A DNA stretch of 64,000 bases from positions 62,001-126,000 of the forward strand of contig MU119301.1 in the NCBI GenBank assembly GCA_014904845.1. The letters run 5' to 3'. Below, in pieces: positions 22,310 through 34,399 of this stretch. Within the stretch, counting starts at the first letter, position 1; each line of letters opens with the position of its first letter. The stretch is from Acephala macrosclerotiorum. Lineage: Eukaryota > Ascomycota > Leotiomycetes > Helotiales > Mollisiaceae. Made by a program: the position numbers and the translations under genes. The notes below the pieces were generated by a model. The model did not search any database. It saw only the letters and a program-made list of their open reading frames with translations, and was not told the DNA's origin.

Positions 22310-25300
22310 CTACAGCCCTGCAATAATGTTGGTTGTAGGAATAATACCTCTATTTTTTCGTCTGATGACTGTTTCATCGCGATTCAATTCTCCGCTCCTC
22401 GAAGAGTTCATACTTCTAGGCCCAGTTGGTTTCCTGGTTGGGACGGACAGAGCGCCTGAGAGCTTTCGTGCTGCTGATCTTGGTGATCCGCCGGGTTCAT
22501 AATCGTCCATTCCGACGTGCTCGTTACTGAGAGGACTTGGTTTTGATAATTTGCCAGAACGGATCTTTGGCGGGCGATCAGGACCGCCGAGGGGCTCTTT
22601 GGGTGGTCGTGCTGGGGGTTGGTTTGTTGCCGAGCCGTTGGAGTATCCGCCGTCGGAAATCGGTGACATGTTTCCAGGGTTGCTAGTGCCGTTGCTGTAT
22701 CGGTTGGTCTGTTGTGGTGGCAGGCGATTGAGGCTGGTTTGTGAGCCCCAGTCAGAGAATTTGGGGGACATAGGTTGATCGAAGTTCACAGCCTGTGACT
22801 CGAGGGCGGTCTGGTAACGGTGAGTAGGGCCGGGTCTTGGCTGAGGGTGTTGTAAGTTCAGCGAGTTTCGATGAGCTTTGTACTTGGGATCCTCCGGAGG
22901 CAATGGAAGCTCATTCTCGTTGTATTGCTGCATCTGCTCTTGAGAGAAGCCAGAATGGAGCTTGTCATCACCGTAGGGGTCATGTCTTTGGTCTGGATAT
23001 TGGCCGAGGTCAGAACCAGATCTGGAAGGCGGCTCTGTATATTGATCTTCCGTCTTCCGTCCACTACTACGCCCACTGCTTCGGAACCCACGTAAGACTG
23101 TTGATGCCGTGGTCTCAGACCAACGAGAAACCTTCGGAATCCAACCCGAAGAGCTGCTTGAGGCATGCTTCTTCTTCTTGTCTGTTTTTGATGTGTTCGG
23201 GGTATTCTCATTGCTTAGTGAAGCCGGTGGGACAGATTGTTGCGGTGGCGTCCCGAGCGGAGCAGAGCCACCGCGGGGAATGTCTCGCGTTGGCGTAAGT
23301 CCTCGTGTGGGAGTATATCCTCGTGTAGGAGTAAGTCCTCGAGTGGGAGTGCCTCGTGTAGGAGTGAGTAATCGATCATCCATATCGAATTGAGTAGCCA
23401 AAACCGCTGGCTCGTGATGCTCCGCCGCTTCTTCCTCGTCGCCCTCGGGAACGGTGCTGATGCGGTGATCTGAAAATTTGCGGGTTTCGAACGGCCTTGA
23501 CGCGCTTGTCCCACGAGGTATCGATAGGTGGCCAGATTGGCTTGCGTGACTGGCAGTAGATGTACCGGCATTGCCTTCTGGTTCGTAACCTCGATCACCT
23601 TCGTAATTCCCTTCTTGTCCAAGATCGTCATAAGATCCGTCATGATGACTGTTTGGCTTGAGGCCTTGCGCAACTTTGAGACCTTCCACATCTCCAAGCA
23701 GCTGCACCAGCATCTCTTCGATCTTTCCAAGATCGTTAGTGCTCTTCATGCTAAGTCCCTTCAAAGCCCTTCGGAATACGTTCCTCTTCTTGTTGCGAAT
23801 ATCATCATACATTTCATCCTGGGAGGCTTGTCGTAAGGATCGTGATGCACTTTGTGGTTGAGGTCTGGGTCCGTTGATAACCTTCTGGACAGATTTCTCA
23901 GTGTTGCCTTGGACTTCAGTAATGATCACATCCTCAGTATCCGCAAGCAAGCGTTTCATGTCTTCGAAAGAGTTCCGCATCTCTGCAGCAGCTCGAACAA
24001 GTGTAACGAGAATTTCTGTATCACGAGCACTCCGCTGAGCATCTCGAACGGTAAGATGATCCATCAGTGCAACGATATCCTTGGATTGGATACGATCGAT
24101 TCCGTTACCAGTGGCACTGTCGTAGATGGGTGATCCCATGCCGTGTGACATTCCGCTCAAATGGCGGGCATGCTTAGGGGTGTAGAATGGGTCGCCATCG
24201 TTCATCGCGTCGATAGCACCAAGATCTTGGTCCATAAATCCGACTCCCTTGGCTCTCTGCTCAGGTGTCATAGCTCGAGGAGAACGTGCATTGGGCGCTG
24301 AAGAGATGTAGCCTTCGTCTTTAGGCGAAGCAGGAGGGCGTGCAGTTTGGAAAGTAAGCTTGGTCGGTACAAAGTCATTCTCAAGGCCTTGTTGGCCTAG
24401 GAGGTCGCGATCCAGGGCTCCAATGGCAGCGATTGGACTCGTGCCTTCGTAAGGATTTGTGATGAGAGTATCACGCTTCCGTTCTCCTGATGTTCTCTGC
24501 CACTCCTCGTCATGATCATGGCTATTCTCCCGGCTGTGATTAGCAACCGCCTCTGCACCACCGGCACCAGCTACAGCACCGACCAGAGCCGCTTCGGCAG
24601 CTTTGAGGTTTGGATCGGATCTCTGCTCACGGCTCGTGGAAGCACTAAACTCCTGTTGAGGAGGTGTTTGTTTCCCAGGCCAATGGTCCTTGCTACCTTC
24701 CTGCACTCCAGCAATAGGACCTTGGATGACGGATGGATTCGTCTCAACATCGGACTCGATACCACCGAAGCCAATCTCGGGCATAGGATGATCTGGATCT
24801 GGGAGTCCGCTTGCGCCCATGGTAAAAGGTTCATGGCTCCCAGTTTCGCTGAAAGGTGCGTCGATGCTGTGGCGAGGAGACGGAATCGAGCCTCGATTTT
24901 CTTGGGCTCTGTCTGCAAATGACTTATGCAAGGGCGCTCCAGTATCCTCTTGTCTGTCAGGGTATTGGATCTGGTCTGCTGCTGACTTTCGGTTACGACC
25001 TGCAATAAGAGCAGCAGCAGCTCCGGCGGCACCTGCAGCAATTGCAGCCTCTGTAGCATGAGAATTCTTGTACTTGGGCATTGCGACCTTTCTTCCGTGT
25101 TCGTCTAATTCATATTCGTCCGCGTACTTCGACGGAGAGTTCCTCTGGCTATGGACGTCTTGCTCGGAGCCATATTCGATGTCGCGGGTACCATCATGCT
25201 TGGTTGGGCTGTTTCCTCGACTGATGAACTGCCTCTCAGAACCATCCTCATACGATGCATACGATTCCCTACGGTCCCTTTGAGATGGATTTCCAGAGTA

Positions 25301-28065
25301 ACCCGATGCGCCTGTAAGCTCGGAAGCATTCACTAGCGAAGCAACTGCAGATTCCACTGCGACCGGAGTGTGAACAAAATTGGGATTTGCACCAAGACCT
25401 CGAACATTTTGTCCAGCTGCGACTCGATCGAGGTTAGAACCGTCCATGCTGTCGTCGGTGTAATTGCTCATGTGCTTGTAATCGATCCTAGGATCAGAAC
25501 TTCGAAGGCTCTCTTGATCAAGATCACGCTGTCGATCATTTTCTCGGTGTTGTTCCTCCCAGTATTCGCCATCTTGTGTGATCTCAGAATCAGCGAGGCC
25601 TCCTTCTCGGACTTCAGGAAAGTCGTGACGATTACCATGCACGTTTCCTAACGAGTCGAGCGACTTCATGGATCGTCCTGATCGGTTATGGTGTACTGAT
25701 CTGTTGTTCAAGGAGGAATGTGATCCCGTGCTCTGTGTCAACCTAGAGTCTCGTTGCTGCTGATCTGGATCGCCTTCCGTGTAACCAGACACACTTTGGA
25801 TTGGACTCAAGCCACGTCGTTCTTGAGCATATGGTACGTATCTTAGTGGCGGAGGGACTTCTTGGTAGTAGTAAGCATCATGATGCACGGCTTGATCCTC
25901 TTCAAGAAGCTCTGGATCGTCATGATCATGATCGTGATGATGATGCATGGCAGCCAAACCAGCACCTGCAGCAGCGCCCGCCAGACCTGCTGTTATTGTT
26001 CCGCCGTGACCTCCATGCTGCTGCTCTTCGATAAGCGAATCTTCTTGGTCATACTCCTCGTGCATTGGCACCTTTCTACCATGCTCGTCCAGCTCGTATT
26101 CGTGTTCATGCATATGTTGCTCGTCAGTCGGACTTTGTTGTAGACTTAGATTACCGCGCGAGAAGTTCGAGTGCTGTGTTCCAAGGCCACGCTGTAAGGC
26201 GACAGGCGTTCTTGTCGGTGTTCGTGATGATGGGGAAACTACGCCTCGTGGGACCTCCCGGATTGGTGTTACTCGCTCCTGGCTTGCCGAGTGAGGTCTC
26301 TCAGTATCTGCTGAAAGTATAGAAGTTCTCGTAATCTCCGAAGCATTGATGTCGCTCATCAGGGGCATGGGCGGTACGGCCTCGTGCTCTCGTTCCTCAT
26401 AGCTTTCGGCAAGACTATCACTCCTACTACGACTCTTGGTTCTCCGTCTTCGACGCTCCTTTCGCTCTGCGTCGAGTGAGTCCTGGGATTGATGCTTGTG
26501 TAGCAACCCAGCTGCTAATGCTCCCATACCAGCACCGACAGCTGCGGCCTCGAGGCTGTGATGTCTATCACTGCTATGCTTTTTCCGCACCTTTCCAGGC
26601 TGAACCACTGTCTCCTCAGATGTCTCTCTCTCAAAACTCCCCGGAGAATCCTCGAGCTTCACACGATCGATATTTTTGTCTTTGCGTCCCTTCACAGTGT
26701 TCCCAGAGAGTTCTTCCGATTCATCCAAAACTTCTTTAGGTTTGCTTGAACTGTCGGTGCCACTTCCACGGTCAGAATGTCGTCTCGTACTCGAAGATTC
26801 CTCTCGAGAATCTCTGGAAACGCCGCTTCCCGAAGTAATTGACCCTTGTCGATCTCGATCGCGGTCACGCTGCTGATGTCTGCTTTGTTCTCTCTTCAAA
26901 GCGGTTAACTCTGGTAATATCAATCTCCGAATGGCGTCTTCAACGGTTGCCAGGAGCTTGGGATTGTTGATGGAAGACTTTGAAGTCCCGGACCGGAAGG
27001 AGTATGCATCGCCAGACTTCCCGCTCACATGAGAACTGAGAAGACTGGGGTCGCCACCAGATAGCATTGATTCTTCTACATGATGGCCTCGACTTGACCT
27101 CCGATGGGGTGATGTGATAGACTCGGCATGCTCTCCGCTCACACTTCGACTCCTGCTACTGTGCTTTCGACGTCGCTCTGACTTGTCTCCTCGGACCTTT
27201 TCCACCGCCTTCTGTGCAACGATTCGTTCTCGACTGAGGCTTCGACTGCGTCTTCGTGAAGCTGTCTTGAGTTTATCGGCAATTGCAGTAGCTGTCGTTC
27301 CAGTCAAGGTTCCAGGAGTCAGAGTTTCCCCTCGACTCAAACTTCGGCTGCTTTTCCGTTCGGGAGAGATCTTGCCATCAAGGAAGCTATCCGCGGGCAT
27401 CGACGATATCTCGGAAGCATTTTGTTGTACGTATCTCGAGCCCTCTGTGGGGATCAGAGGGCTGCCATGGCGTTTAGGCATCATCTCGACCTCAATTGGA
27501 CCACCACCTCTCGAAGTTACGGTGGACTCCTCCGTCGCCGAGCGGTAAGAGTTGAGGCTGGTATCATCCCCTTCGGGTTCGGGTGATCTGAGTCTGTCAG
27601 AGAGTGGAATCCGTTGAGTGTATGAAACCTTCCGCGATTTCGAGTTTCGTTCGGTGATTTGTATATGGTCGTTCGAGGATCTGCTTCTGCTTTTGCTAGA
27701 TGGTGTGACTTTTACTCGTACACTTTAATTTCAGTCAGTCTATGATTCAAGGCTCCGAGGTCACCGTAGAGAAGGGACGTAAATACGTACGATGGACGTC
27801 GACCATCAGCTTCCCTGCCTTTGCCACCTTCAAAGTATTCTATGAGCAACGATGTCTGACTCTTGTTCGAATTGAGTACGGCGTGAGCGTCCTTGTCTCG
27901 ATGTTTTCTCCTCGTGGGTATCACCACATCCTTTCCCTCTGGCAGCGTATAATCACTTCGAATCTGGGACTCTAATGCGCTCGCACCTCCATTTGTTGAC
28001 TCGACGGTATCTGTCGCTGTATCGGTGGCCTGAGGTAATTCGAATTTCTTCCGGTCTGCCCCCAT
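22310..28065 (-). CDS. Very large Ser/Arg-rich low-complexity protein of unknown function
   Basis: Exon 1 is 28065-27791, a 68-base intron 27790-27723 (GTACGT ... TTAAAG), exon 2 27722-22310, giving 1,895 residues. The intron joins GRRPS to VRVKVTPSSKSRSRS in frame. Most of the protein is disordered: SR-like stretches (about 170-400), two copies of EYELDEHGRKV near residues 632 and 960, a His/Asp cluster (HHHHDHDHDD, about 684), Ala-rich short helices, and TPTRG repeats near 1540-1570. The only region with folded character is about 1305-1430 (IVALMDHLTVRDAQRSARDT, then DTEILVTLVRAAAEMRNSFE), predicted helical or coiled-coil. The C-terminus is basic (IRRKNRGIIPTTNIIAGL). The exon-1 sequence resembles conserved N-termini of large uncharacterised ascomycete proteins that I have seen, but I cannot name a function. 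A structural or septum/cortex scaffold is one possibility, not shown. Confidence 0.85.
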
Positions 28066-30377
28066 CCTGCCAGATCAAAGGTAGCCGCGAAGTCGAGGAC
28101 TCATGAGAAGTTTGCCGCTGCCTGTCTTCGAAAGATGGCTGGGCTGGAGATCTGCGGCTGAGGCCCAATAACCGGACGACCTTGGCTCCACAGGCGGGCA
28201 GCACAGGTGGGCAGAGGGATATTCGAAAGAGTCGAAATGACCAGGTATTATCTGGGAGAACCCAGTCCGCGGAGGGTGATATGTTTGTGTGTTATGATTC
28301 TTGAAGGCTGGGAGGCAATGGCGGGCAATTGTTTTGATTGGAAGCTTGGGCCGGACGGACGAACCATTCAAAAAGATCGGCTAATACCGCAGTGGTAAAT
28401 TTGATTTGACAAAATAACGTCAATTCACCTAGTCCAGCCTTCCAACCGCAAACGGTTTTCGTCCAGCCATGGAATTTGTTCGCTGGCCCAGTTGGGTGCG
28501 CATTCACCAGCGCTCTCTTACCCTCTTACGAGGACTCATGTGTGGCAGGATTTGTTTGGTTCGCCCAACAAGTTGCGAGGGCCAATAAGCGCATCAACTG
28601 CCATCGTCCGGCTTGCTGCAGCTAGGCCCCTCCTGCATCACAGTTTGAAGTGCTCGCAAACTTCCCTCAGGACCCCTCAATCGAGTCAAATCTAGGTACT
28701 CGGTGGCACGAGAAACATCTCACTCTTTGTAAATGATTGTTTTATTTATGGTTATCGATGCCACGAAGTCGGACAACTTGGTGGAGCTCCAAGCTTGAAT
28801 TTACGGCAAAGATGCTGGCAGGGCAGGGGCTAAGCGGGAGCTTGATGCAAGCGCATCCATCGGTCGGTGGGGCGTTAACCAGGAGATCTTGAAGGTACGA
28901 AGTAAAAAAAGCATCAGGAGGGCAATGTCGGCATCATGCACCGTTGGATGGTCTTCAGTGATATCATCGTGAAACGAGGGGCAGCTTGCAGAGATTGGGA
29001 GCAGCGTCCAAGTCTTGAGATGCGAATCGAGGAGCATCGTAGATGAAGTGCTCGTAGCGCATAACTTCACGGGGGTCTGCACAAACTTCACAGCCTCATA
29101 TTATACAAGGCTTTCTTATTCGACGCCCAGCTTACGCTTGGGCTCTAACAGCTGACCCGGAAGTGAGACAACAATAATTTGTCGGAGTTGGGGAAACGAG
29201 TGTTACTCGACAGGCAAGGCCTCGAGAATGATGATCCCGTTTGCTTTTGCTACTCGATAGAAGGCTTGAGCCTCATTGTTGCAACACAATCTAGCGTCCT
29301 CAAATCTTCATGAAGCACACGAGATGTTTGCAAGTCTTCGGTCCCCACCAGACTGTTGTTCAACAAACGAGGTCTTTGTCGTATGCAACTTGCAGTCATA
29401 TTCAATGCGTCGTGGACTTCATGATCAATTTACGTGTTGTGTTTTGGTTGCTTCTCACACATGGTCTTTTTCTTTTGGAAGGTTCGGATATCAAGTTGAT
29501 TGTTGTCGCTCATTGCTTCGTTCCTTCTTAGACGAACGAACATATGGAGCCATGCGCTGCCATCCTTTTTTGGCAGGAGTGGACACGACTCGGTGCTGAC
29601 GGAATGCTCTCATTCTGGAATCTCTTCAAGACTGCCTCAAGAGAATGCATCAGAGGGCAAAATTCCAGAGCGGCGTTTTATTGTGTCGCATGCGGTATTC
29701 GTTGCTCAATCGTTGGCGAAAGTTGATGTCTGGCTTGGTCAATCGTGGGGTAGTCAGAGGGCATCCTAAACCTCGACGAGACATATTCGAAGCTGCATTC
29801 TGCCGAGATAATTTCGGGAAGGCACATCAAAGTCCTCCAATTCATTCCTGTTGCCATATTATTCAAGCTTCAGACAGACATTCTGACTCTCATATTCTCT
29901 GTCTCAGACTCCGATCTTTTGGAAGTCAACTCCAAGGCTTCAAATGCAGATCTAAAATACCCCCTGTTCACATTCACACGTCTCGACTCCAAGCTTAGCA
30001 CATGACCCTCATCTCTGAATCGCTACGAGCGCCAGGTAATATAAAAGTACATTTGTAAACCTTTGCTTTGATAAAGCGAATTGGGTGTCCACCAGGATCA
30101 AAGATCAAGCCAAAGCCAGCCGAGTCAAAGCTCTAGCTTTTTTTGTCTGCCTTCGGAATCACAGAGGTGTTCATTTCTTCCACAAGAGCGATCTACTCAA
30201 AGCGGGGAATTTTCCCTGGCCTACTCGTCCCTTCCAAAGTGTGGCATGTTGCCAACATCGCGACTCTTGTCGGCGGGGTAATGTACTACTATACTTTTGG
30301 TGGTTCGTATTGCCACGTATCTTAGCCGGACCCTGCATCTGGCACAATGATAAGGTGGAAGATAGCTTTGTTTAATC
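28066..30377. other. Gene-poor stretch upstream of the large protein gene
   Basis: The first few hundred bases should hold the promoter of the large protein. Beyond, open frames on both strands (28801-29091 -, 29276-29998 +) overlap in several frames and show no motif, leader or convincing introns. No gene is called. Confidence 0.4.
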
Positions 30378-30613
30378 GTCGTATTTTCATTGTTGTTGCA
30401 TTTTTGTAGTGGTTGCATCTTTGTTGTCGTCGCATCTTTATTGTGGTCGCATCTTCAATGTGGTTGCATCTTTGTTGTCATCGCATCTTCATTGTCGTCG
30501 CATCTTCATTGCCGTCGCACCTTTGCTGTCGTCGCACCTTTGTTGTCGTCGCACCTTTGTTGTCGTCGCATCTTCATTGTCGTTGCATCATTGTTGTCAT
30601 TGCATCTTCATCT
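30378..30613. repeat. 17-bp minisatellite, about 13.5 copies
   Basis: Tandem units of 17 bases close to GTCGCATCTTCATTGTC (also GTCGCACCTTTGTTGTC) follow without gaps from 30378; thirteen whole units end at 30598 and part of a fourteenth follows. Units differ at a few positions. Because 17 is not a multiple of 3 and the unit lacks stops, all three + frames stay open, giving long artificial reading frames (30390-30737, 30409-30639, 30413-30703) rich in Ser/Leu/His/Cys/Val. I regard these as products of the repeat, not genes. Confidence 0.92.
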
Positions 30614-31313
30614 TCATCGTCGTCACAGTTTCGGCATGACATCCAACAAAGACACAGCACAGACCATCTCGATAATAGTCATGTGTTCACCAGATTTCAA
30701 TGAGACTCGTTACAACATAACGCTCCAAAAGCATTAGAAACTATTTTCTTGTCTTGGCGGACCTTTCCGAGTGTATTAATTGTATCGCGGATCGTAATAG
30801 GAAGATAGGTCATCTCAACGTAGGTAGAGCTTGGTATGGGCCTGTTTGATGTGAAGGAGGAAACGGAAAGAGAACGCAGGTCATTATAAACTGCAATGCG
30901 GCCGCATTGACTGTCGTCCTCTTTCATTATTGGAAGTAAATAGCCACTAGCAAACAGGTATAGACACACTTTCCACATCACCTCGAGTCAGGCCTCAACT
31001 GGAGCCTGACCGTGTTCTATTCATCCATTTATCTTCAAGTCAACGCGTGACTCTGCCTCTCAGGGGTCGCCACAAATGTACTATAGTATCCCTAGTGCAA
31101 AAGCACCATCTTGTTGTTTGTTTAAAACTCAGAACCCTTGCTCATGGAGTTCCAGGAGAAGTCTAAAGTCTATTTGCTTGGAAGTGATGCCCCTGAGCTT
31201 TGCATTTTCTTTTCAAGGGCGTTTTCCCACAAATCCTTTGGGGCGTGGATGATGGAAGAGCTACTGTTCTACTCTCCACTATCAAAGTTGTTTCCGCTGT
31301 CCACATTAGCCAC

Positions 31314-32245
31314 AGCCGGACGAGAGCTGCACTTCCGACGATTTCGTATGCGGCATGCTATGTATGGGCATATATTCTCGTGTAAGGAGTGTCTAATATC
31401 TTAATGTTACTGACCTGGTAGGAAGGGAGAAGTACTTGGGACGATTTATCATTTGTCCGACCAGTGATGGACATTGACAATACAATAACTCTTGATCGTC
31501 ACTCCATCATCTTTGAACCCCTCACCCAATAAGAAGCCCAAAACATATACTACTCCGAAGCCTCAAAGGATGAAACCGATCGCGCAACCATCAAGCACGC
31601 TACCCCGAGGAGGACAAAAGACAAAACCCTTGATCTCTAGACTCCTTGCACACACTGAGCAGAGGGTAGCATTTGTACTCTTGCTATGTGGGGAGGGGAT
31701 GTTATATACTCCTCTAGCGAGATGACTAGGTGACTCAGACCCCAGTGAAAGGTTGACTCGTCAAAGTTCAAAGCTTCGACTTCAATTCTAGCTACCTCCA
31801 CTGCCCATCATAGCCAAATCAACACTTGACTCATTTATCTCTCTAGCTCACCACGCACCACAGACGCGACGTGAAGTAGTATAAAACCCCGCCTCCGTCT
31901 TGTCGTTTACTCTCAACTCTTCTTGGTCAATTTACGAGTCGAGTCATGGCGTCTGTGGAGAGCATCGTGACGATCACAAGATCAGAACGCCTTTATGACG
32001 TTGTTAATGAAGCGTTTCACTTCCATTGTCTATGCACCAGCCTTGAAGATGTTCATCTCATTTGGACATCCGTTAGGAACTGCCCCGCTACCACGGTAAG
32101 TTTTACTGCGAACAGCACAGTTCCAGTCGGACGAGAGATGAATTGTACTTCCGACGACTAAGCATGCAAGCTCCAAACGTCTCAACATCATAATCTTAGT
32201 CGGACAAGAACTGCATAGTACTTACGATGATTTAGCACGCAAGTC
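31314..32245. repeat. Three diverged copies of a 45-bp sequence
   Basis: A sequence near AGTCGGACGAGAACTGCA, then TACTTCCGACGATTTAGCA, occurs at about 31314-31360, 32126-32172 and 32198-32244. The last two are 72 bases apart. Each pair matches at roughly three quarters of positions by eye. No terminal repeats or coding part is visible, so the origin is unknown. Confidence 0.55.
31946..32161 (+). CDS. Weak candidate small gene with a TATA box
   Basis: A clear TATAAAA at about 31881 is followed 65 bases later by a pyrimidine-rich start region and an ATG. The frame encodes 50 residues (MASVESIVTITRSERLYDVV ... CPATT) up to a perfect GTAAG donor at 32096, or 71 residues if unspliced. A downstream exon could not be defined, and part of the frame overlaps the 45-bp repeat. 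I do not recognise the protein. It may be a truncated gene, a noncoding transcript or chance. Confidence 0.22.
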   Translation: MASVESIVTITRSERLYDVVNEAFHFHCLCTSLEDVHLIWTSVRNCPATTVSFTANSTVPVGREMNCTSDD

Positions 32246-32799
32246 GCGATAGTACTGTCGTTCAACCAGTTATAAGATGTTGACAGCATATTTTCATCTT
32301 GGCAATCATCGTCCCTTCTTTCTTTCAAATTAACACCCCTAAAGCTCCACCGCCCCGAATAGCAGAAGACGAACAAGAACATCTCAATCGCAAACTATGT
32401 CATCCATTTGCCCGAAAAGAAAGACCCATGGGACAGGCCTCAATGCACTGTAACCCCCTTGTTTGTCCTTCTTCCAGCTGCAACAAGGTTTTTTACTGAC
32501 CGCTTTGGTGACCTGAAAGAATGAACCATTCAAGGGAGGATATTCCAGTCTCTGGGAGCAAGGCTGCGTTCGTGCAACAGACCGGATTGTGGGCGAGATA
32601 TCAAGCTGAGGAGGTGAGGTCGAAGTTGATGTTGAATCATAGTAATGATCTTAGGTTGGATCCTTGCACTGGAAGAATTTTTGAGATCAGATTGTTTAAG
32701 CTGAGAAAGGACATGGTTAGAGGGAGGAAAATTCGTCCCACCTTGGTAGCCAGATGATGGGAAAGAAAGGTAGTTTACGAGCCTCCTAGTATAGCAGAG

Positions 32800-33550
32800 C
32801 CGCTGTATAATTTTGACGAAAATTCAAAGTATTTGCAATTTTGCAATTTTGGCATTATAACTTTGCTTATTTAATTAAAGCGGTAAACCCTAGACCAATT
32901 AAATCACAGGGATATAGGATTATTTAACAAACAAGCAGAATCACTTCTCATTTTCTTATATTTAGTATCTTACTTATTGGAACGAGGAATTCTATTATAA
33001 ACTATTGCTACTTGCGCCAAAGCCTCGATCAAGGCCGAAGTATAATAAATAATTTCAAAAGTTGCCATTAAAAAAGCATATATTACCCTCCTCGTCCTCT
33101 ACTTTTAATTTTATTTCCTTGCCTTTGCCCTTGACTTTCGCCCTTATTTTTGGCTTCAGAAACTGCTTTTAATTTAGTAACTTGCTTTATATTAGGTGTA
33201 TTAACGGAAAGGGAGGTCAAAGGGGCTAGGAAGGAGGGGAAGGCGGGGAATGCAAGGAATGCGGTCCTTAGATGCACAACTAAAAGTGAGAAGTCTTTCA
33301 AAGCAAGAATACCTGGGGAAATTTAAGCATAAATGGGTAGAATAATTAGAAAAGGAATAACAGACCGGCGGTAAAGCGAGCAAGAATAAAAAGGTGAATG
33401 AATCACTTCTCTCTCAATATAAAGTAATTAAGACTTCACCACTCTCTTTACTTGCGAGGTTAAAATCTCACCACTTTACTTAAAACAAAAATAACTACAA
33501 AGCAGCAAAAATATAAAATTACGAATATAATAAAATTTTCACCAAAATTA
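32800..33550. other. AT-rich island, possible decayed repeat
   Basis: Base composition changes sharply to AT-rich, with many TTAA/ATAA words, between normal flanks. Inside, 33083-33301 (-) still encodes a short basic stretch (RTAFLAFPAFPSFLAPL; QGQRQGNKIKSRGRGG) that might be a transposon-protein remnant, but no transposase motif can be shown. Such islands in ascomycetes usually come from repeat-induced point mutation of transposons. Confidence 0.5.
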
Positions 33551-34399
33551 TAAAAACGCTCCGCCATACCTGGTCCTTGGGGCTGACCTAGCCGTAGACA
33601 TCCTCGAGGCTATCCCATATTCTCGAAGTCAGTCAATACTTCGGACATTTCAAAGTGCAGTGCTAAGGTCCTCCCCTCAAGGGGTACTTGAAATATTGCC
33701 AAGTCCTTATCACATCACATCAGCTTGCAATAGGAACGATCTCTAAAAGCTGAAAAGAACTTTCAGATAGGTATTTATCCTGTACCCATTCTCTCATCTA
33801 AAGTACCAATGCCTATTCCAAATCTAAGGTAGTGGATCTCAATCTCCAAACAATAACATTACCAACACCAAAAAGTACATACAATCCTATCCCAACCATC
33901 TGTGTGTAGCGCCACCTAAGAACAAGAAACTGCAACCCGCTATTTTAATTTATTCCAATGCAAGCAGCGCCAGGCCTCCCTTGAACGACGCAATGTCATT
34001 TTTTGAAATGAGCACGCTGCTCGGAGAAACTATATTACAATTTGAATCGGAAAACTTCGATTTGGTAAAAATAGACGGGTTGGGTATCGCAGGTAGACAA
34101 ATGCTTGACATGACCAACACCAGAAATGCAGAACAGTAAGGAAAATTTCCGGGTCCGAGTTCCAGGCATCGGAGAATAAGTGTCAAGTATTCCACTTTCA
34201 GCCCTTGAATGGTATTCAAACTTTGAAGCTATGGCTTCTAGTAAAGCCCTCTTTCCTCCGCTAGTCGGAGGCAAATGATCTCTCCTGAAGTATACTACGT
34301 CTAGCCAAATTGATATCTGCTAACAGTATCTTCTTCCCTCGGCTCGACTTTCTGGGAATGCTTGAAACCCTGCAACCTATCGCGACCTTAGAGTTGAAT
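33551..34399. other. 3' flank of the TCP11-like gene
   Basis: Moderately AT-rich; a short frame at 33950-34219 (-) lies just downstream on the same strand as the TCP11-like gene but shows no domain. No gene called. Confidence 0.4.

Larger units (their letters stand above)
30614..32799. other. Gene-poor stretch with short dispersed repeats
   Basis: Apart from the repeats and the weak candidate at 31946 listed separately, I see no coding region. Short frames (31138-31404, 31492-31725, 32521-32757, all +) have no recognisable features. Confidence 0.4.

Noticed and set aside
29276..29998. Cluster of overlapping + strand frames of about 60-117 codons
   Set aside because: No recognisable residues, no leader, and three frames compete over the same bases.
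30390..30737. Three overlapping open frames rich in Ser, Leu, His, Cys and Val
   Set aside because: They exist only because the 17-bp repeat has no stop codon and shifts phase each unit.
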